Positions 3,516 to 5,995 of a stretch of 5,995 nt of DNA are shown piece after piece. The notes beneath the pieces are model-generated. The model was not told where the DNA came from and made no database searches. It saw only the letters and a list, made by a program, of their open reading frames with translations. The DNA lies in assembly GCA_030635415.1 (NCBI GenBank), contig DAOVYW010000155.1:1-5995 (forward strand), read 5' to 3'. Numbering within the stretch: position 1 is the first letter of the stretch; every line of letters starts with the position of its first letter. Source of the DNA: Candidatus Firestoneibacteriota bacterium (GTDB lineage: Bacteria > Oederibacteriota > JAAXVQ01 > JAUVAV01). The position numbers and the translations under genes were made by a program.

Positions 3516-5995
3516 ATGAAAACCAATTATAAAAAAATACTCCGGGAGAAAATTTTCCCCCGGGTCCAAAAACCGGCCCGGTATATAGGCGGGGAATGGA
3601 ACCAGATCAGTAAGGAAATTCACGCGGATTTATGCCGGATTGTACTGGCGTTCCCGGATGTTTATGAGATCGGAGCGGCTTATCTCGGGTTTCAGATTTT
3701 GTATGAAATTTTAAATCAAAACCCGGAGGTTTATGTGGAAAGGGTCTACTCGCCCTGGACAGATATGGAAAAACTTTTAAGGGAGAATAATATTCCGCTC
3801 TGTTCGCTGGAGACCGGCACTCCACTCTCCGGTTTTGACATACTCGGCATTACCCTACAACATGAACTGGCTTATACTAATGCGCTTAATTTACTGGACT
3901 TGGGAGGAATTCCCTTGGCCCGGAAAGAACGCCGGGAGGATCAGCCCTTGATACTAGGCGGTGGGCCGGGCGCCGCGAATCCGGAACCTGTAGCGGAAAT
4001 TTTTGACCTGATTATTCTGGGTGATGGAGAAAGCGTGTTTCCGGAAATAATCCGGCAAAATCGGGAAATGCGGGGACAATCCCGGCAGGCAAGAATCCGG
4101 AAACTCTCTCGGTTGGAAGGGGTATATGCTCCCGGCCGTTATCATCCGGTTTATTCCCCGGATGGCAGGCTGATAAGCATGGAAGCAGAGCCGGACACGC
4201 CTTATCCGATCCGGCGCCGATTTGAACCTATGCCAGACCTGCCGGTCGCCCCCTTGGTGCCATATTTGACGATTACGCATGACCGGATTTCGGCCGAGCT
4301 GTTTCGGGGATGTACCCGTGGCTGCCGTTTCTGCCAGGCGGGCATGATAAGCCGGCCGGTCAGGGAGCGTGATCCACAGGCCGTATTTGACCAATTGATA
4401 AAAGCGGTGGATGCTACCGGTTATGAGGAGGTTTCATTTACGGCCCTTTCATCAGGGGACTACACGCAGCTGGAGCCATTGGTGGATCAGTTGATGCAGG
4501 ACCTGATCCCGCGCCGGGTGGCTCTTTCCCTGCCCTCGTTGCGTCTGGATTCCTTTAATAGCAAAGTGGTGGAGAGCATTGGCAAAGTCAGAAAAACCGG
4601 TTTGACTTTCGCGCTCGAGGCCGGCTCGGAAGGCTTGCGCCAAAGCATTAATAAATATCTGGACGAACAGGTTTTTATTGCCAACCTGTCCCGTGTTTTT
4701 GCCCAGGGATGGGAACGGTTGAAATTATATTTTATGCTTGGTTTGCCCGGGGAGAGAGAGGAGGATATTACGGCGATCAGCACGCTGGTCAGGAAAATTT
4801 TAGCAGCGGCCCGCCGGGCCACGCCGGGCCGAAAACGGGCCCCACGCCTGAATTTAAGTCTGGCTTTGTTTGTGCCCAAGCCACATACTCCCTTTCAGTG
4901 GGAGGGCCAATTAAGCCGTTCGGAGGCCAAAATTCGCTATAAGCAGTTGGCCCGGGAACTTCCTCCAGCCACGGGTTACCGCTTTGGAAAAGTAGAGGAG
5001 CAGGAATTGAATAAGAGTTATCTTGAGGCCGTAATGGCGCGAGGGGACCGCCGGCTATGGGAAGTAATACATCAGGCCTGGGCCAGGGGAGCGCGTTTTG
5101 ACAGTTGGTCCGAACATTTCAATTTCGAAATATGGAGCCAGGCTTTTCTGGAAAAGGGGATTGATCCGGATGACTATGCCCTACGGGAACGGGGCGTGGA
5201 AGAAGCGCTGCCCTGGGATCATTTGGACACCGGCGTCAGCCGGAATTTTTTAAAGCAGGAGAGAACTCGGGCCCAAGCCGGGAACTTGACTCCGGATTGC
5301 CGCCCGGCAAACTGTCAGGGATGCGGAGTAGCGGATCCTAAGACCTGTCCACTTCCGCCCGCCCGGGAACTGCCGGCCGGAATAAAGGATAAAGTAGAGG
5401 CCGGCCCGGAACGCGAATCCGTGCGTATTCGTCTCCGCTATCAAAAAACCGGGGATATGCGGTTTATCGGACATCTGGATATGGTGAATTTATTCCGACG
5501 CGCAGCCCGCCGTGCGCGTTTGCCCTTGCATTATTCCATCGGATTTCATCCCCAGCCGACCCTGGCTTTTGGACCGCCCCTTTCCTTAGGTTTTCAGGGA
5601 TTGGCGGAATGGATAGATATAGGCTTGGATAGTTGGCTTGATCCACGGGCAATCGTACTGGCTATGAACCAGGTTCTTCCACCGGGGATCAGGCTGGAAG
5701 CCGGAAGGGAGATACCTTTGAATACTCCGGCCTTGAGTAAAAGCATTAATGCCGGGAGGTATTTTTTGAACTTGCGGGGGGTGGGAGAATCCAAGAAATT
5801 CGAAGAGAGAATAGCCCAGATTTTAGAGAGCAAAGAAATTCTGATTCCGCAATGGACCAAACGTGGTACCATATGTCTTGATTTTCGGCCGGCAATCGTG
5901 GATTTGCGATTACTTCAGAGCCAAGCGGATCCCGGTATAGAGTTAACACATAGTACCATGCAACCAGGGAGCGGCAAGGTGTCTGCCATAGTGGC
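3516..5995 (+). CDS. B12-binding-like radical SAM protein (TIGR03960 type) fused to a TIGR03936/DUF2344 domain, 3' end missing
   Basis: The frame stays open from ATG 3516 to the window edge (826 codons plus two bases). Residues 40-190 form a cobalamin-binding-like Rossmann region (FPDVYEIGAAYLGFQILYEI, SLETGTPLSGFDILGITLQHEL, ILGGGPGAANPEP, LGDGE) but show no DxHxxG motif. The radical SAM core spans about 250-480: CX3CX2C cluster at C266, C270 and C273, TALSSGDY (309-316), LEAGSEGLRQSINK (367-380), LKLYFMLGLPGE (402-413) and FVPKPHTPFQW (452-462). C595, C600, C603 and C611 form an extra Cys group. From about 634 a DUF2344 domain begins (VRIRLRYQKTGDMRFIGHLDMVNLFRRAARRARLPLHYSIGFHPQP); its last few dozen residues lie outside the window. 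The reaction and substrate are unknown to me. An in-frame TGA at 3498 excludes an earlier start. The Shine-Dalgarno is weak, and the gene follows rodA by 10 bases, so it is probably co-transcribed. Confidence 0.92.
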   Translation, partial: MKTNYKKILREKIFPRVQKPARYIGGEWNQISKEIHADLCRIVLAFPDVYEIGAAYLGFQILYEILNQNPEVYVERVYSPWTDMEKLLRENNIPLCSLETGTPLSGFDILGITLQHELAYTNALNLLDLGGIPLARKERREDQPLILGGGPGAANPEPVAEIFDLIILGDGESVFPEIIRQNREMRGQSRQARIRKLSRLEGVYAPGRYHPVYSPDGRLISMEAEPDTPYPIRRRFEPMPDLPVAPLVPYLTITHDRISAELFRGCTRGCRFCQAGMISRPVRERDPQAVFDQLIKAVDATGYEEVSFTALSSGDYTQLEPLVDQLMQDLIPRRVALSLPSLRLDSFNSKVVESIGKVRKTGLTFALEAGSEGLRQSINKYLDEQVFIANLSRVFAQGWERLKLYFMLGLPGEREEDITAISTLVRKILAAARRATPGRKRAPRLNLSLALFVPKPHTPFQWEGQLSRSEAKIRYKQLARELPPATGYRFGKVEEQELNKSYLEAVMARGDRRLWEVIHQAWARGARFDSWSEHFNFEIWSQAFLEKGIDPDDYALRERGVEEALPWDHLDTGVSRNFLKQERTRAQAGNLTPDCRPANCQGCGVADPKTCPLPPARELPAGIKDKVEAGPERESVRIRLRYQKTGDMRFIGHLDMVNLFRRAARRARLPLHYSIGFHPQPTLAFGPPLSLGFQGLAEWIDIGLDSWLDPRAIVLAMNQVLPPGIRLEAGREIPLNTPALSKSINAGRYFLNLRGVGESKKFEERIAQILESKEILIPQWTKRGTICLDFRPAIVDLRLLQSQADPGIELTHSTMQPGSGKVSAIV
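3542..3563. repeat. 22-bp near-perfect palindrome in the first codons of the radical SAM gene
   Basis: The left half CCGGGAGAAAA pairs with the right half TTTTCCCCCGG at ten of eleven positions; the only mismatch is A3547 against C3558. It begins 26 bases after the A of the start codon. In RNA it could fold as a hairpin with a small AAUU loop close to the ribosome initiation region, or in DNA act as a dyad operator. No U-run follows, so it is not a typical terminator. Confidence 0.5.
4812..4830 (+). repeat. Short tandem direct repeat, 9-base unit with 10-base period, in the radical SAM gene
   Basis: CGCCGGGCC occurs at 4812-4820 and again at 4822-4830. It encodes part of the basic loop AARRATPGRKRAPR (431-444), between the GLPGE and FVPKPHTPF elements of the radical SAM domain. 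The ten-base period is not a multiple of three, so slippage here would shift the frame. The repeat is probably a by-product of GC-rich codons. Confidence 0.5.

Noticed and set aside
3498..3530. Rho-independent terminator between rodA and the radical SAM gene
   Set aside because: The gap is 10 bases and contains neither a stem-loop nor a T-run.
3572..3582. ACCGG-C-CCGGT dyad as a terminator or operator
   Set aside because: It is short, has a one-base centre that cannot form an RNA loop, has no following T-run, and belongs to the general CCGG excess. It is mentioned only as a neighbour of the larger palindrome.
3954..4394. 146-residue minus-strand open frame
   Set aside because: It is antisense to the B12-like and radical SAM coding region. 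It has no recognisable motif, and the sense frame contains the CX3CX2C cluster here.
4487..4879. 130-residue minus-strand open frame
   Set aside because: It is antisense to the radical SAM core (LEAGSEG and FMLGLPGE). It is Arg/Ser-rich noise from GC-rich codons.
4709..4942. 77-residue + strand open frame
   Set aside because: It is a shifted-frame reading of the radical SAM gene, whose own frame is uninterrupted and conserved here.

Overview
This window is a tightly packed, single-strand stretch of cell-elongation genes, all reading on the + strand. The order is: the last codons of what is probably mreC, then complete mreD, mrdA (PBP2) and rodA, then a large B12-binding-like/radical-SAM gene that runs off the right edge. 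The order mreC-mreD-mrdA-rodA followed by a TIGR03960-type radical SAM protein fused to a TIGR03936/DUF2344 domain fits an anaerobic, probably spore-forming Firmicute of the Clostridia (Peptococcaceae/Desulfotomaculum-like). This is inferred from gene order, protein style, mid-range GC and Shine-Dalgarno use, not from a database comparison.

Layout. Bases 1-33 hold the putative mreC tail. mreD (40-591) is a five- or six-pass membrane protein. mrdA (601-2406) encodes the monofunctional class B transpeptidase PBP2. rodA (2369-3505) encodes the SEDS glycosyltransferase; a TTG codon with a good Shine-Dalgarno makes it overlap the mrdA end by 38 bases. The radical SAM gene (3516-5995, 3' end missing) follows after 10 bases. 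There is no gene-free stretch above about 15 bases, no RNA gene, no mobile element and no CRISPR. No intergenic terminator is visible, so the set is probably one operon that continues at both ends.

How the genes work together. MreC and MreD are the membrane scaffold of the elongasome. RodA polymerises lipid II into glycan strands and PBP2 cross-links them, so the first four genes form one lateral-wall synthesis machine. The radical SAM protein has no established role in this process that I know of; its position behind rodA is a conserved-neighbourhood clue only.

Points that deserve attention: PBP2 has KTA where the transpeptidase family normally has KTG; PBP2 carries a Cys3His set with the spacing of a reported PBP2 zinc site; rodA appears to start at TTG; three unusually good palindromes lie inside coding sequence; a consensus-like promoter lies inside mrdA; and CCGG is strongly enriched. 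I see no evidence for a wholly new system. This is mostly a core-genome region with some unusual details.
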